34,647 bases of DNA from Desulfothermus okinawensis JCM 13304 (GTDB lineage: Bacteria; Desulfobacterota; Desulfovibrionia; Desulfovibrionales; Desulfothermaceae). Position 1 is the stretch's first letter. The number at the start of each line of letters is the position of its first letter. The notes beneath the pieces were generated by a model. It saw only the letters and a program-made list of their open reading frames with translations, searched no databases and was not told the DNA's origin. The DNA is taken from contig BBBM01000027.1 in NCBI GenBank assembly GCA_001311565.1, positions 1 to 34,647 of the forward strand, read 5' to 3'. Position numbers and translations under genes: made by a program. This document shows, piece by piece, positions 9,262 through 20,177 of this stretch.

Positions 9262-11229
9262 TTAAGGTGTTATCAAAATGTTTTCAAATTCATCCACAAA
9301 TATTGTAGCGTCTTCAGGAACAACTATGGTAGATGAATATTCCACTAAAATTGCCGGGCCAACTATTTTATTTCCAGGCAAAAGGGCCTGTCTATCATAC
9401 ACACCTGTCTTATATTCCTTTCCAGAAAAAAATTGTCTCTGTATCACCCAAGTAAGCATTATCAGGAATTTTTTTCATTAACTACCCTGCTCTTCTTAAA
9501 TTCTGGTTTTGGCAACTTCCCCCTTGCCCTAATACGGATATTCACAACCTCTATTTCTTTGTCCAGATTACAGTAACCATAAGTCTTTTCATGGAGTCTA
9601 TGAAAAGTGTTGATAAAATCCCCTTCATATGGGACCAATATTTCGTAAGATTGTCCTTTGTATCTAATATCCAGATATTTATTTATAAAAATATCTTCCC
9701 TATCTATTGCCTCATGTAATAAATCAGAAATTGCTACTTCTTCCATTTCCTTAAAATATTCATTTAGATCTTCTCGCTCCAGGTCTTTTTGAGAAATCAT
9801 CACAGTCTTTGAATAATCCTTTATGACATCGGCAATTAACATACCTATGGCAGACAAAATTCCAGGATGTTTTGGAATAAGGACCTTTGGAATATTAAGA
9901 TCCCTGGCCAAAAAGGCTGCATGCATTCCCCCTGCACCACCAAAGGAAAACAGGGTAAATTCTGAAGGATTATATCCTTTTTCAACTGATATGACCCTGA
10001 TTGCCCTCTCCATATTTGCATTTGCCACCCGAAGTATCCCTTCTGCGAGCTCACGTGTATTAAGTCCACCAGCTTTTGCCATGTCTTTAAAATATCCATC
10101 CAGTAGCTCACTGTGGAGTTTCATCTTACCGCCTAAAAATCTCTCTGGAATGAGCCTGCCAAGATAAAGATTTGCATCAGTAACTGTTATTCTATCACCC
10201 TGCCATAGCATATGGGACCGGGATCGGCTCCAGCACTCTCAGGCCCAACCCTAAGAGAGCCTCCCCTGTCAAAATATGCAATTGATCCCCCACCAGCCCC
10301 AACAGTATGTATGTGGATCATTGGGGTCTTTATGGGAAATCCAGATATTTCTGATTCAGTGGTTATTGGCAGATCTCCATCTATTAGTGATACATCTGTA
10401 GATGTACCTCCCATATCAAAGGTGATCAATTTATCAAATCCAGCCAATTTTCCAATCTCAAATGCCCCAACCACACCCCCAGCAGGTCCTGATAAAATAG
10501 TGCGAACAGACTCTTTCATTGCAGTTTTTGCTGATATACTGCCCCCATTTGACTGCATTATCCGAAGCTTGCTCTCCCCAATATTTTCCTCAATAAATGA
10601 TAAATACTTTGTCATCTTGGGAGAGACATATGCATTTATCACTGTGGTTGACATCCTCTCATATTCCCTGAATTCAGGCAGAACTTCGCAAGATAGGGAA
10701 TAAAAGATCCCGCTTTTATCTAACTCCTCTGAAATTACTTTTTCATGTAGATTATTTTTAAAAGAAAACAAGAGACAAACAGCAACTGACTCACTACCTG
10801 ATTCTTTAATCCTTTTAACTATTTCCCTGACCTCGTCTACATCAATATCTTCTACTACATCCCCTGAATAATCTATCCTGCACTTTACCCCAAATCTTAA
10901 ATTATCTGGCACTAAGGGAGAATTTTTCGGTACTTTAAATTATAGAGCTCCCTTCTATTTTGTCTCCCAATTTGAATAACATCTTCAAAGCCCTTATTGG
11001 TTATAAGGGCTGTCTTTGCCCCCTTTCTCTCCAATATTGCATTTGTTGCAACAGTGGATCCATGGGTTATGTTAGCAGGTTTGCCTTTGCAAATAAGATC
11101 GTATCCAGCAAGCACTGCCCTGGCTGGATTATCAGGAGTAGATAGAATTTTATAGACCTTCCACTCTCCATCTTCCCTGTAAATAAAATCAGTAAATGTC
11201 CCCCCAGTATCCACACCTAAAATAATCAT
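9262..11229 (-). CDS. hyuA: Hydantoinase A/5-oxoprolinase-type ATPase subunit (frameshifted)
   Basis: The ATP-binding ASKHA-fold subunit that phosphorylates the ring carbonyl so that HyuB can open it; about 655 residues, cytoplasmic. It opens with the phosphate motif GVDTGGTFTDFIY. NITHGSTVATNAILERKGAKTAL, MQSNGGSISAKTAM, SGPAGGVVGA, the second phosphate motif TFDMGGTSTDVSLIDG, GPESAGADPGP and FSFGGAGGMHAAFLA follow. Joints: T5 10923-10927 and CCC 10198-10200 each need a base added; T7 9469-9475 and A7 9426-9432 each need one removed. It is first in the operon. Only a weak ribosome site (AGGG) precedes the ATG at 11229. Acetone-carboxylase-type enzymes are the alternative. Confidence 0.93.
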
Positions 11230-11302
11230 AGCTTAAACCCTGTTAATCAAATTTTCTAATTTTACAAATGACCCTTAGTTCTTACGTCATACTAGAGTGC
11301 TA

Positions 11303-11338
11303 TGTCAACTTGACACATGTATAAAAAAAACAAATAAA
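11303..11338 (+). promoter_or_regulatory. Palindrome and candidate promoter in the hyuA/lysE divergent region
   Basis: TGTCAACTTGACA (11303-11315) is a perfect odd-centred palindrome. Its right half is a consensus -35 box, TTGACA, for the rightward gene, followed after 17 bp by AATAAA (11333-11338) as a -10. Its left half reads TTGACA toward hyuA. A repressor on the palindrome could therefore control both directions. This is inferred from sequence alone. Confidence 0.45.
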
Positions 11339-11361
11339 CTCCTTATGGTAAACAAGGAGTT
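11337..11361 (+). promoter_or_regulatory. Hairpin that buries the lysE ribosome-binding site
   Basis: AACTCCTT (11337-11344) and AAGGAGTT (11354-11361) are exact inverted copies with a 9-nt loop. The right arm contains AAGGAG, the ribosome site of the exporter gene, 8 nt before its ATG. When the stem forms, the ribosome site is paired, so translation could be switched by temperature, a ligand or a protein. A TATTTTT tract follows, so it could also act as a weak terminator. Confidence 0.5.
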
Positions 11362-11367
11362 ATTTTT

Positions 11368-12012
11368 ATGTTTGATCTACCAACACTTTTTCTCACATCA
11401 TTTGTGATAGCACTATCCGGGGCAATGATGCCTGGACCACTTTTAACTGTTACAATAGCAAATTCTGCCCAAAAAGGGTTTTGGGAAGGGCCAACTCTTG
11501 TTGTGGGACATGGGATTTTAGAACTCATACTGGTTATACTTATTTTACTTGGGTTATCTCCAGTTTTAAAATCCACAACATTTATTTTAATTGTAAGTAT
11601 TGTTGGAGGCCTAATGCTTGTGTATATGGGGATTGATATGATAAAAAGCGCAAAAAAAGTTAAGTTTGGATATAGAAAATTTGAAAAATGAAAAAAAAAG
11701 CCCTGCACAAATCATCTATTATATCTGGTGCAATGGTAAGTCTTGCCAATCCATACTGGATTATATGGTGGGCAACAATTGGCATGGGTTATCTCATGTC
11801 AGCAATAAAATCTGGAATAGCTGGTGTGGGAGCATTTTTCATTGGCCATATATTAGCAGATCTTGCCTGGTACTCTCTTGTATCCTTTGGTATAAGCAAG
11901 GGCAAAAAAAATTATGAAGGACTCCACTTACCAGGTTATAATAAAACTTTGCGGATTAATTTTAATAGTATTTGGGGGATATTTTTTATCAGGTATTAGA
12001 AATCATATTTAA
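11368..12012 (+). CDS. LysE/RhtB-family amino-acid exporter (three frameshift sites)
   Basis: An inner-membrane exporter of about 210 residues with six predicted helices. The family start is clear: FVIALSGAMMPGPLLTVTIA, then QKGFWEGPTLVVGHGILE, and in the second half SLANPYWIIWWATIG and FFIGHILADLAWYSLVSFG. The frame breaks at A5 (11684-11688) plus A9 (11691-11699), and again at A8 (11904-11911); one base fewer in each gives a continuous protein ending GYFLSGIRNHI. It is transcribed away from the hyu-TRAP operon, which yields amino acids or N-carbamoyl products, so it may relieve their build-up. The exported compound is not readable from sequence. Confidence 0.88.
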
Positions 12013-12107
12013 CACTCATTAACCAATCAATTATTCAATGACTTCCCTGGGCCTCTTGGCAATCTTTATATGTATAATTACTGCTACAGTTACCTCAAAT
12101 ATTCCTA

Positions 12108-14817
12108 CTACACTTCTTTTATCACAAATCCCTTAATCACTTCAGTTAATTCTTCTATAGTAAAGGGTTTTTTTCAAACTTGTTTCAAATCCATACTCTT
12201 TTGGATTTGACATTACTGGATCAGAAGAATAACCACTCATAACAACAAAAGGGGCATCAATTAATCCTCTAATACGGTTAGCTGCATCTAACCCCCCATT
12301 CCCCCAACTATTGTCATATCTAAAAATATTGCTTTTATATCTGCCTTTTGTTCTTCATTGAGTCCCTTAATAAAATCTATTAACTCCTCGCCATTTTTTT
12401 CTCAAGACCACCTCAAATCCCAGGTATTTCAAGGCGTCTAATAGAAGTTCCAGCATAAATTCTTCATCATCCATTACCACTATGGTCCATCACATGATAG
12501 TTCTTCAACACAAGTTAACTTATCTTTACCAGTGTCTTTTTTTATGCCCTATTCTCACTGAGGGAAGATAGATATAAAAAGTGGAACCAACTCCAGGCTC
12601 AGACTCCACTAAGATGTTTCCCCCGTGCTTTTTAACTATGGAATAAGATATGGCAAGGCCAAGTCCGTGTCCTTGTCCCTTTGTGGTGTAAAAAGGATCA
12701 AAGATATGACCTAAAATATTAGGGGGAATTCCACAACCAGTGTCACTTATTTTAATTTCTGCATATTCCCCTTTAGGTAAACTACACCTATAGGTCTCAG
12801 AAATATTTACTTTTTTTTAATTCAACTTTTATTTCACCTCTATCTGGCATAGATTCCACTGCATTTATCACTATATTGTCAATAACCTGGGCAAGTTGAT
12901 TTTTATCAAAACTTGCCATTACAGTGTCATCTAAATCAAAACTCACCTTAATCCTTGAACCACTCAATGCAAATTCCACACTTTCTCTCACTAATTGACT
13001 CAAATAATCCACTTTTTTTTACTGGGTCCCCACCCCTTGCAAAGGTTAACAACTGATTGGTTAAATGTCTTGCTCTATCCAGAGATTTAATGGATTTTTT
13101 TTAAGTATTCAGAAATAGATGAATCTTTGGCCTTTACAACCGCAAGGTCTATAAATCCATAGACACCTGTAAGTAAGTTATTAAAATCATGTGCTATACC
13201 GGCTGCCAATGTACCCAGTGCTTCTAATTTTTGTGCATTTTGGGCTGCTTCAAAAAAAACCCGTCTCTCTGTAACATCTCTTATTACCAGCACCGACCCC
13301 ACTATAACACCTTTTTCATCCTTTATTGGAGATATTTTATACTCTGCATCTACAGCTTTTTTTACTTTCAATCGCCACTACTGTAATTTCATAACCTTCA
13401 ATGGAATTACCCTGTTTTAAACATCTATTTACTGGATTTTCTGCTATTTCATTGGTTGTGCTATTAATAAATTCAAAAACTGAATCTATTGTCTTACCGA
13501 TAACGACATTCTTTAGCAGTTCAAAAATTTTTTTCTCCACTACTATTTATATAAGTGATACATCCCTTAATATCAGTGGTTATTATTGCATCTTCTACGC
13601 TTTCTAATATTGCTGATAATTTCTCCTTTTCTCTTACAAGTAGTTGCTGGGCCTCTTTTATATGGGTTATATCATACACAGTCCATACAATTGCTGGTCT
13701 TCCTCTATATAATATTCTGCCAGCTGTAAAGTCCACCCATTTTTCTTCACCTTTTTTTAGTTAGTATCTTAATCTCATACCTTACTGGAAAATCTTTTTC
13801 CCCTTTTAATCTAGATAGCCCCCTATGAATAACTAAATCCCTATGGTCTGGATGCACCATGAAATAAAAGGGTTGTCCTATAAATTCTTCCTTTGAATAA
13901 CCTGTTATTGATTCACTTGCCTTATTTACATATACATATCCCTGCTCATTAAAAATCCCAATACCTGTTGAGGTCACGTCTGCCAAAGTTCCAAAGAGAT
14001 CAACCTGTTCTCTAAGTCTCTTCTCAAGCATCTTTCTCTGACTAATGTCCCTAACCACTGCTACAACAATATCTATTTCCCTAAAGGATGTGCTAGTTAA
14101 TGAGACCTCTACCCAAAATTCATTACCCTTTTTCCCCCTTGCCTTCCATTCAAAAACCTGGGGAGAATCTAATGATTTCTTTATAAAGTCCAGTGCCATT
14201 TCTCTGTAGTACCCTTCACCTGAAAAATAGGAAACATCCTTTCCAATTACTTCTTGTTTTGATTCATATCCATACATCTTCAACATGGAGTCATTTACAT
14301 CTATTATCTGGCCAGTGTCAGCATCATGAATAAAAATAGCATCCTTTGTAGAATTAAAAATTATCCTTAATTTTTTCTTCGCTTTCTTCAATTGTTCTCT
14401 GAAGTTTAAGCCTCTCACTTACATCCCTGGACACGCTTAGAATATACTTTAGTCGGCCCTCTTCATCCCTTATACCTGACAAAGTAGCTTCAACTGGGAT
14501 TATCCGCCCATCCTTTGTCACCTCTTTCAGTAATAAAACCAGTGTCCTATTTGGATCCATATTGGGGTCTTTTTCTTTTTCCAATTCCCGTGCAAATATT
14601 TCCATTACTTCCTTAGCCGTATTTTCAGAAAAAAATTTCCAGAACATTTTTCCCAATCAACTCATCTGGTCTATATCCAAGGAGCCTCTCTACTCCTCTG
14701 GTGAGAAACAAAAAAATTTAAATTCAGATCAAGAATGGTAATAACGTCAACTAAACGTTCGTCTATTTGAGGAAATAGGTCATACCAAAAATGTTTATAA
14801 TCAAACCGTTCTGCCAT
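12108..14817 (-). CDS. Hybrid sensor histidine kinase: four PAS domains, kinase core, receiver (about 15 frameshifts)
   Basis: A soluble hybrid kinase of about 890 residues; no membrane helix is seen. The ATG at 14817 has GGAGGGG upstream. PAS 1 starts [16 protein letters not shown] 2 [19 protein letters not shown] 3 [20 protein letters not shown] and PAS 4 [16 protein letters not shown]. The phospho-accepting His is in [18 protein letters not shown]. The ATPase part shows [31 protein letters not shown] and GHGLGLAIS. The C-terminal receiver has MDDEE, the aspartate in [18 protein letters not shown] and LKKPF. Most breaks are A or T runs called one too long (for example 13013-13020, 13095-13102, 14710-14716); a C6 run near 12290 appears one short. 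The signal and output gene are unknown. Confidence 0.9.
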
Positions 14818-14898
14818 ATATATTACCCCTCCATAACAACGTATTTTTTTCTATTATTTCCTATAATCTATTTATAGTCAATTAACTATAAAAAAACA

Positions 14899-15793
14899 CT
14901 ATTTAAATAATCTCAGATAACACCTTTTAATAAAAGACAAAAACACTCTATCTGGCCTGAAACTTATGTCCTTTAATTCTTTAGGATATTGAAAATGGAA
15001 CCTTCGTTCTAATTCCCTGTCTTTGATTATACTGATATGCTCTGGTCTTGATCCACACAGATTGTGATGTAAAGCTGTATTCCACAAAGGAATTGATTTA
15101 GGACTAGCGCCAACAAAGTTGTATATTGCCGTATCTACTCCAATTGGGCTATTGGATATTGCAACTAAATTTAACTCCCTTTTATCACCATCTAAAGGAC
15201 CTGTTTTCTCCATTGTCCATATACCATCTACTATATTAAGTGATTTTGGTATATAGTTTAATATACCAAGTAGTAAATTGGAAAAAGTATTGTGGTCTCT
15301 TCCATATTTTATGTGGGCCAATAGTTTGTTAAATCCAACAATAAGTCCAAATAAGTTCTTTACACATAGACTGAGTCCCATCTGCATGTGATTTTAATTT
15401 ACTAATATTTACTAAGAGATCAACATATTGTAACATTTTCGCCATTGGGTAATAAAATCCCCTGTATTTTGCTTTATGGAATTCTATTATATTAACTGGC
15501 ATATCTCCTATTAGGTCATAGAGCCTATAGTCTTGGCTATATTTTTCGCAGATCCAAATGCAGGTGAATCCCCAATAAAAACTCTGCATTTTAGATTTAC
15601 AAAAAAATTTACTTATGTAATATATAATATACGGATTCGTACAGCTTATATCACTATTTTTAGAAGCAATAAAATTTGGTTTGATTAAGATATTTGTACC
15701 TTGAATATCAAAACAATCTAAAACATCATTTAATGCATATTCTAAAATTTCATTGTAATCATCAATATTAAGTAAAAATACCGGTATTTTCAT
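14899..15793 (-). CDS. DUF362-family protein (frameshifted)
   Basis: About 295 residues with DUF362 hallmarks: NILIKPNFIASKN near residue 35, then (after two corrections near 15540-15608) IGDSPAFGSAKNIAK, DLLVNISKLKSHADG, CVKNLFGLIVGFNK, NIVDGIWTMEKTGPLDGD and the loop AISNSPIGVDTAIYNFVG. Unlike many relatives I see no C-terminal CxxCxxCxxxC ferredoxin part, so this is the domain alone. It overlaps the end of the upstream MFS gene by 26 bp and is therefore translationally linked to it. The family has no settled biochemical role; metal-sulphur cluster or redox work is often supposed. One joint (near 15520) appears to need a base added. Confidence 0.82.
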
Positions 15794-16971
15794 ATCTATC
15801 TAGCTCTTTAATTAATTTAAATCCAATAAGTAATGAGATAAAGGATATGAAACACACATAAACTGAGACCTGGACAATACCTACATTGTATATAAACCCC
15901 ACAATAAAACTTCCCAGGAAATAAGAAAGTCCAAACACTGTATTAAAAATTCCATATGAAAATCCACGCTTACTTACTGGTGTAATATCAGCCACACAGG
16001 CCCTCATTATAGTCTCATACATTCCCATTACCATGCCCCATATTACAATTCCTATAATTAAGACTATGAATTTATGACTAAATACAAAAAAAAGGAATCA
16101 ACAAGGTAATTAATGGTATAATAAGAACTATTTTAAGTCCAAATTTATCGTATACCCTGCCTATTATTAAGGCAAAGATTGCATCTACTCCCATTGCAAA
16201 CGCGTATACAAACGCAATAGACCACTCCTTTAAAATCCCCTGTACCTTAAAATGGTAAGATATTATCTGAAAATTAACAAAACCCATTACGGATAAACTG
16301 CTAAAAAACATATATAACCAAAATACAAAAGGAATGGCTCCATGTTTTTCATTATCATCTATCCTTTTTTTCAAGCGCTCCAGGATTTTTTTGCAATGTT
16401 TCTTGCTGAGACTAAAGCAAATATCATAATAATACATGGAATTACCAGAATCAAAAATCCTTTCTTTAAGCCCAGTCCAACATAAAGGAAAAAGGCAAAT
16501 AAAAGTGGGCCTATGATGGCACCAATTTGGTCCATTGCTTCATGGAGTCCAAAGCCAAAGCCTCTTCCCACCTTTTTGGTTGCATAGGAGAGTATAACGT
16601 CCCTTGCTGGTGTGCGAATGGCCTTACCAACTCTCTCTAATACAATAAAAGTTGCTGCAACTTGCCAGGAGTTTGTGATACCAAGTAAGGGGATAAAAAA
16701 ATATCATCAAATAACCAATAATGGTCAGCATCCATACAAATCCTGTCCTGTCAGTGAGATACCCAGATATAAGCCTTAATCCATATCCAAGAAATTCCCC
16801 AAGACCTGCAACAAATCCAACAACAGCAGCACTGGCTCCAAGAGTAGCCATATATGGACCAACAACTCCCCTTGCCCCCTCATATGTAACATCCCCAAGC
16901 AAACTCACCAGACCAAAGATAAGGATAAGAGATAGAGAAGGGCTGTTTTTGAGTTTATTTAATAAATTCAT
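15768..16971 (-). CDS. Major facilitator superfamily transporter (several frameshifts)
   Basis: An inner-membrane carrier of about 400 residues with 12 predicted helices. The N-terminal half shows FGLVSLLGDVTYEGARGVVGPYMATLGASAAVVGFVAGLG in two parts, then the loop 2-3 signature SGYLTDRTG, then RTPARDVILSYA and GFGLHEAMDQIGAIIGPLLF. The second half has ALIIGRVYDKFGLK and MVMGMYETIMRACVADITP. Breaks include A7 16695-16701, T7 16386-16392 and A8 16086-16093. I choose ATG 16971 because AAGGGGC stands just before it, whereas the upstream ATG at 16989 has no ribosome site. The substrate is unknown; the overlapping DUF362 partner is the only clue. Confidence 0.87.
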
Positions 16972-17073
16972 CTTATGCCCCTTGACCATAGCCCGAATTT
17001 ATCAAAATCATAAATTTGGGGTAGTTCATTACTGAAAAAGGAAAAAATTAACAGAGCCAAAACAAATATCAAA

Positions 17074-17102
17074 TTGACATAATTTTTAAAAACTAATAAT
17101 TA
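17074..17102 (+). promoter_or_regulatory. Candidate sigma-70-type promoter for the phosphorelay operon
   Basis: TTGACA at 17074-17079 is followed after 17 bp by TAATTA (17097-17102) inside an AT-rich tract. It lies about 180 bp before the hybrid kinase start, in the 309-bp divergent gap (16972-17280) that otherwise holds no gene. The -10 match is only moderate. Confidence 0.3.
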
Positions 17103-17280
17103 TTTTGTAAAGTAATATCACTTAGTCCTAGTCTATCAAAACCGATAAACTTAGGTTAATGGATAAAAATAAATTTTCTCACAAAGATTATGGAAAGGCT
17201 CATACCACCCGTTACAGGAGAATTAGAAAAAATCTCTAAGGATATTATTTAAACTATCATATATTTCAAAAGGGACTCAA

Positions 17281-20177
17281 ATGATTGAAATATTTAAATC
17301 AAGACTTTTTTTTAAAGATCTTTTCTACCATTATGGTGCTGGTGACAACTTTTGGTATATTAACCTACATCATATCTGTTCCCTATGTGGAAAAAAAAGT
17401 AAGAGAGATGGAAGAAGAGTCCAGTAAGACTATACTAGAGAGTGTCTATCACATGATAGAGAAGATCCATTTAGATATTCAATCTGAAAGGAGATCGGTT
17501 ATTGAAGATAGGAAGAAGGAATTAAAACATATCATAGAAATAGTTGAATCATATATTAAAAATATAGAAAAGCAGGTTGATGAAGGCTTAATAAGCAGAG
17601 AAAAGGCAAGGGAAAAGATCTGTGAGGAGCTTAGATCTTTTAGATATGGTAACAATGATTACATATGGGTGGCAGACTATCGTTCCTACTTAATTTCTCA
17701 CCCTGATCCAAAGCTCTATAAAGCAGACACTTCTAATTTAAAAGACATTCACGGGAAATTGATCGTATATCCCATGGTAAAAATGGCCAGAAAAAAATGG
17801 TGAGGGGTTTTATTCTTATTACTGGAGGAGATTGGGAGACAAAAAGCCAATAAAAAAAGCTCTCTTATTTTAAGGATCTTCCTAAATGGAAATTTGTTGT
17901 GGGAACAGGGGTCTATATAGATGATGTTGATAAGGAGATAGATAAACGAAAAAAGCAGATGGTTGAAGACCTCAGGAAAATTTTAAGAAATCTAAAGATT
18001 GCACGCACAGGATACGTATATATTTTTGATTCAAAGATGAATATGATAATCCACCCAAACAAAAATATAGAAGGCAAAAACTTTGCCGACCTTCCTGACC
18101 CCATGACTGGCAAATCAATAGGACGTGAACTTATTGAGGCGTCTAAAACCAAAAAGGGAGAACTCACCTATACCTGGGATAAGCCCGATGATCCTGGAAA
18201 CTATATCTACAAAAAGAAATCCTGGGTGAAATATTTTAAGCCATTTGACTGGTATATTGCCTCCTCGGTCTATGAACAAGAACTTACCAAGACATCAAGG
18301 CTTCTCCATAGAAGGATTTTAGAGGTAGCAAGTTTTATCTTAATACTGTCCCTATTTATTGGATATATAGTGGTAAAACGCTTTATTGATCCAATTCTCG
18401 TACTTGCTGATGTTACAAAAAAAGGTAAAACAAGGAGACATGACAGTCAGAAGTAAGATAAAACGCAAAGATGAGATAGGCTTTCTCTCAGATTCCCTAA
18501 ATGAAATGATCGAGCAACTAAAGTCCCATATGGATGAACTGGATGAAAAAGTAAAGGAAAGGACCATAGAATTGGAAGAGACAATGAAGGCCCTATCCCG
18601 GGCAAAAGAGTCAGCAGAATCTGCCAACAGGGCGAAGAGTGAATTTCTTGCCATGATGAGCCATGAAATAAGGACCCCCATGAATGCAATTATAGGCATG
18701 GCTGAACTTTTATGGGATACAGACCTTACTCCTGAACAAAGGCAGTATGTTCAGACCTTTAGATCTGCTGGAGAGGCTCTTCTGGGCGTAATCAATGATA
18801 TACTGGACATATCAAAAATAGAGGCAGGAAGGCTTACCCTTGAATCCACAGAATTCAATTTAAGGGAACTAATTGAAAATATTTGTGAGGTAATGGCTGT
18901 AAATGCCCATGAAAAAGGCCTTGAACTTTCCCTTCACATAGCTTTTGATGTCCCAGAATGTGTGATAGGAGATCCTTTAAGACTCAGGCAGATAATCACA
19001 AATCTGGTTGGGAACGCCATAAAATTCACACAACAAGGCGAAGTGGTTGTGGAAATAAAAAAAGGAATCTGAAGAAAATAACATTGTAACACTTAGATGC
19101 TCTGTGAAAGATACAGGTATTGGAATACCAGAGGATAAGATTGCCACTATATTTGATAAATTTAGCCAGGCAGATTCTTCCACCACAAGACTTCATGGAG
19201 GAACAGGCCTTGGCCTAGCCATCTCAAAAAAATTTAGTGGAGATGATGGGCGGTAAAATCTGGGTTAAAAGTAAGGTGGGTAAAGGAACTACTTTTTATT
19301 TTACCCTGAAATTCCCTGTGGCAAAAATAACATCATTAGATAAAAAGGAAACCATCCTGCGGATATTAAAGGCAAAAAGGTCCTTATAGTGGATGATAAT
19401 GCCACAAATAGATTGATATTAAAAGAGATCCTCTATCACTGGGGAGTCATAGTGAGAGAGGCAGAAAATGGTCCTTCAGCCATAGAGGAACTCTGTAAGG
19501 CAAAACAAAAGGAAAACCCTTATGACCTTATACTCCTGGACTGCAGAATGCCACAAATGGATGGATTTCAAGTTGCAGAAAAAATAAAAAAAAGATCTAA
19601 AAATCTCTAATACTATTATATTGATGCTTACCTCAGACAACAGGGCAAATCATGTTATAAGGGCAAAGGAGTTAAAAATAAAAAGATACCTGGTAAAACC
19701 AGTGAGAAAAAAAAGAACTTTTTGCTGCCATTATCTCTGCCCTTGAAAAAGAAAAAATAGAAGAAACAAAGGCAATTAAAGATGAAAAAGAAAAATCCCA
19801 GAGACCATTAAAAATCCTTCTTGTGGATGATTCCCCTGACAATAGGCTCTTGATACAGGCCTATTTAAAAAAAGACTCCTCATAAAGTTGACATGGCAGA
19901 AAATGGGATAGAAGGTCTCGAAAAATTTAAGAGAAATAAATATGATCTGGTTTTTATGGATATTCAAATGCCCAAAATGGATGGCTATACTGCAACAAGA
20001 GAGATCAGAAAATGGGAAAAAGAAAATGAACTGGAGCCCACCCCAATAATTGCTCTTACAGCCCATGCCTTGAAAGAAGAGGGTATAAAGAGTATTGAAG
20101 CAGGATGTAACGCACATCTTACTAAACCCATTAAAAAGAAAACCCTACTTAGGGCATTGGAAGAGTATGTGAAATGA
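17281..20177 (+). CDS. Membrane hybrid histidine kinase: Cache sensor, HAMP, kinase core, two receivers (frameshifted)
   Basis: About 960 residues, BarA-like in architecture. Helix 1 is near residues 10-33 ([18 protein letters not shown]). A periplasmic double-Cache region follows ([17 protein letters not shown] and [19 protein letters not shown]), then helix 2 ([17 protein letters not shown]) and HAMP. The kinase His is in [19 protein letters not shown]. ATPase motifs are [21 protein letters not shown] and [10 protein letters not shown]. Receiver 1 has VDDNATN and [11 protein letters not shown]; receiver 2 has VDDSPDN and [14 protein letters not shown] with Lys in LTKPI. ATG 17281 with AAAGGG becomes the right start once T8 17307-17314 is read as seven. 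Other breaks include 17791-17797, 17852-17858, 18417-18423, 19057-19063 and 19226-19232. No Hpt is fused; one is encoded at 21156. Confidence 0.92.

Noticed and set aside
11684-11700. Programmed frameshift in the LysE-type gene at the A5 and A9 runs
   Set aside because: The same kind of break occurs in nearly every gene of the window, so nothing marks this one as programmed.
14818-14898. Terminator between the DUF362 gene and the hybrid kinase
   Set aside because: Only a six-pair all-A/T stem (TATAGT/ACTATA) is present, too weak to claim.
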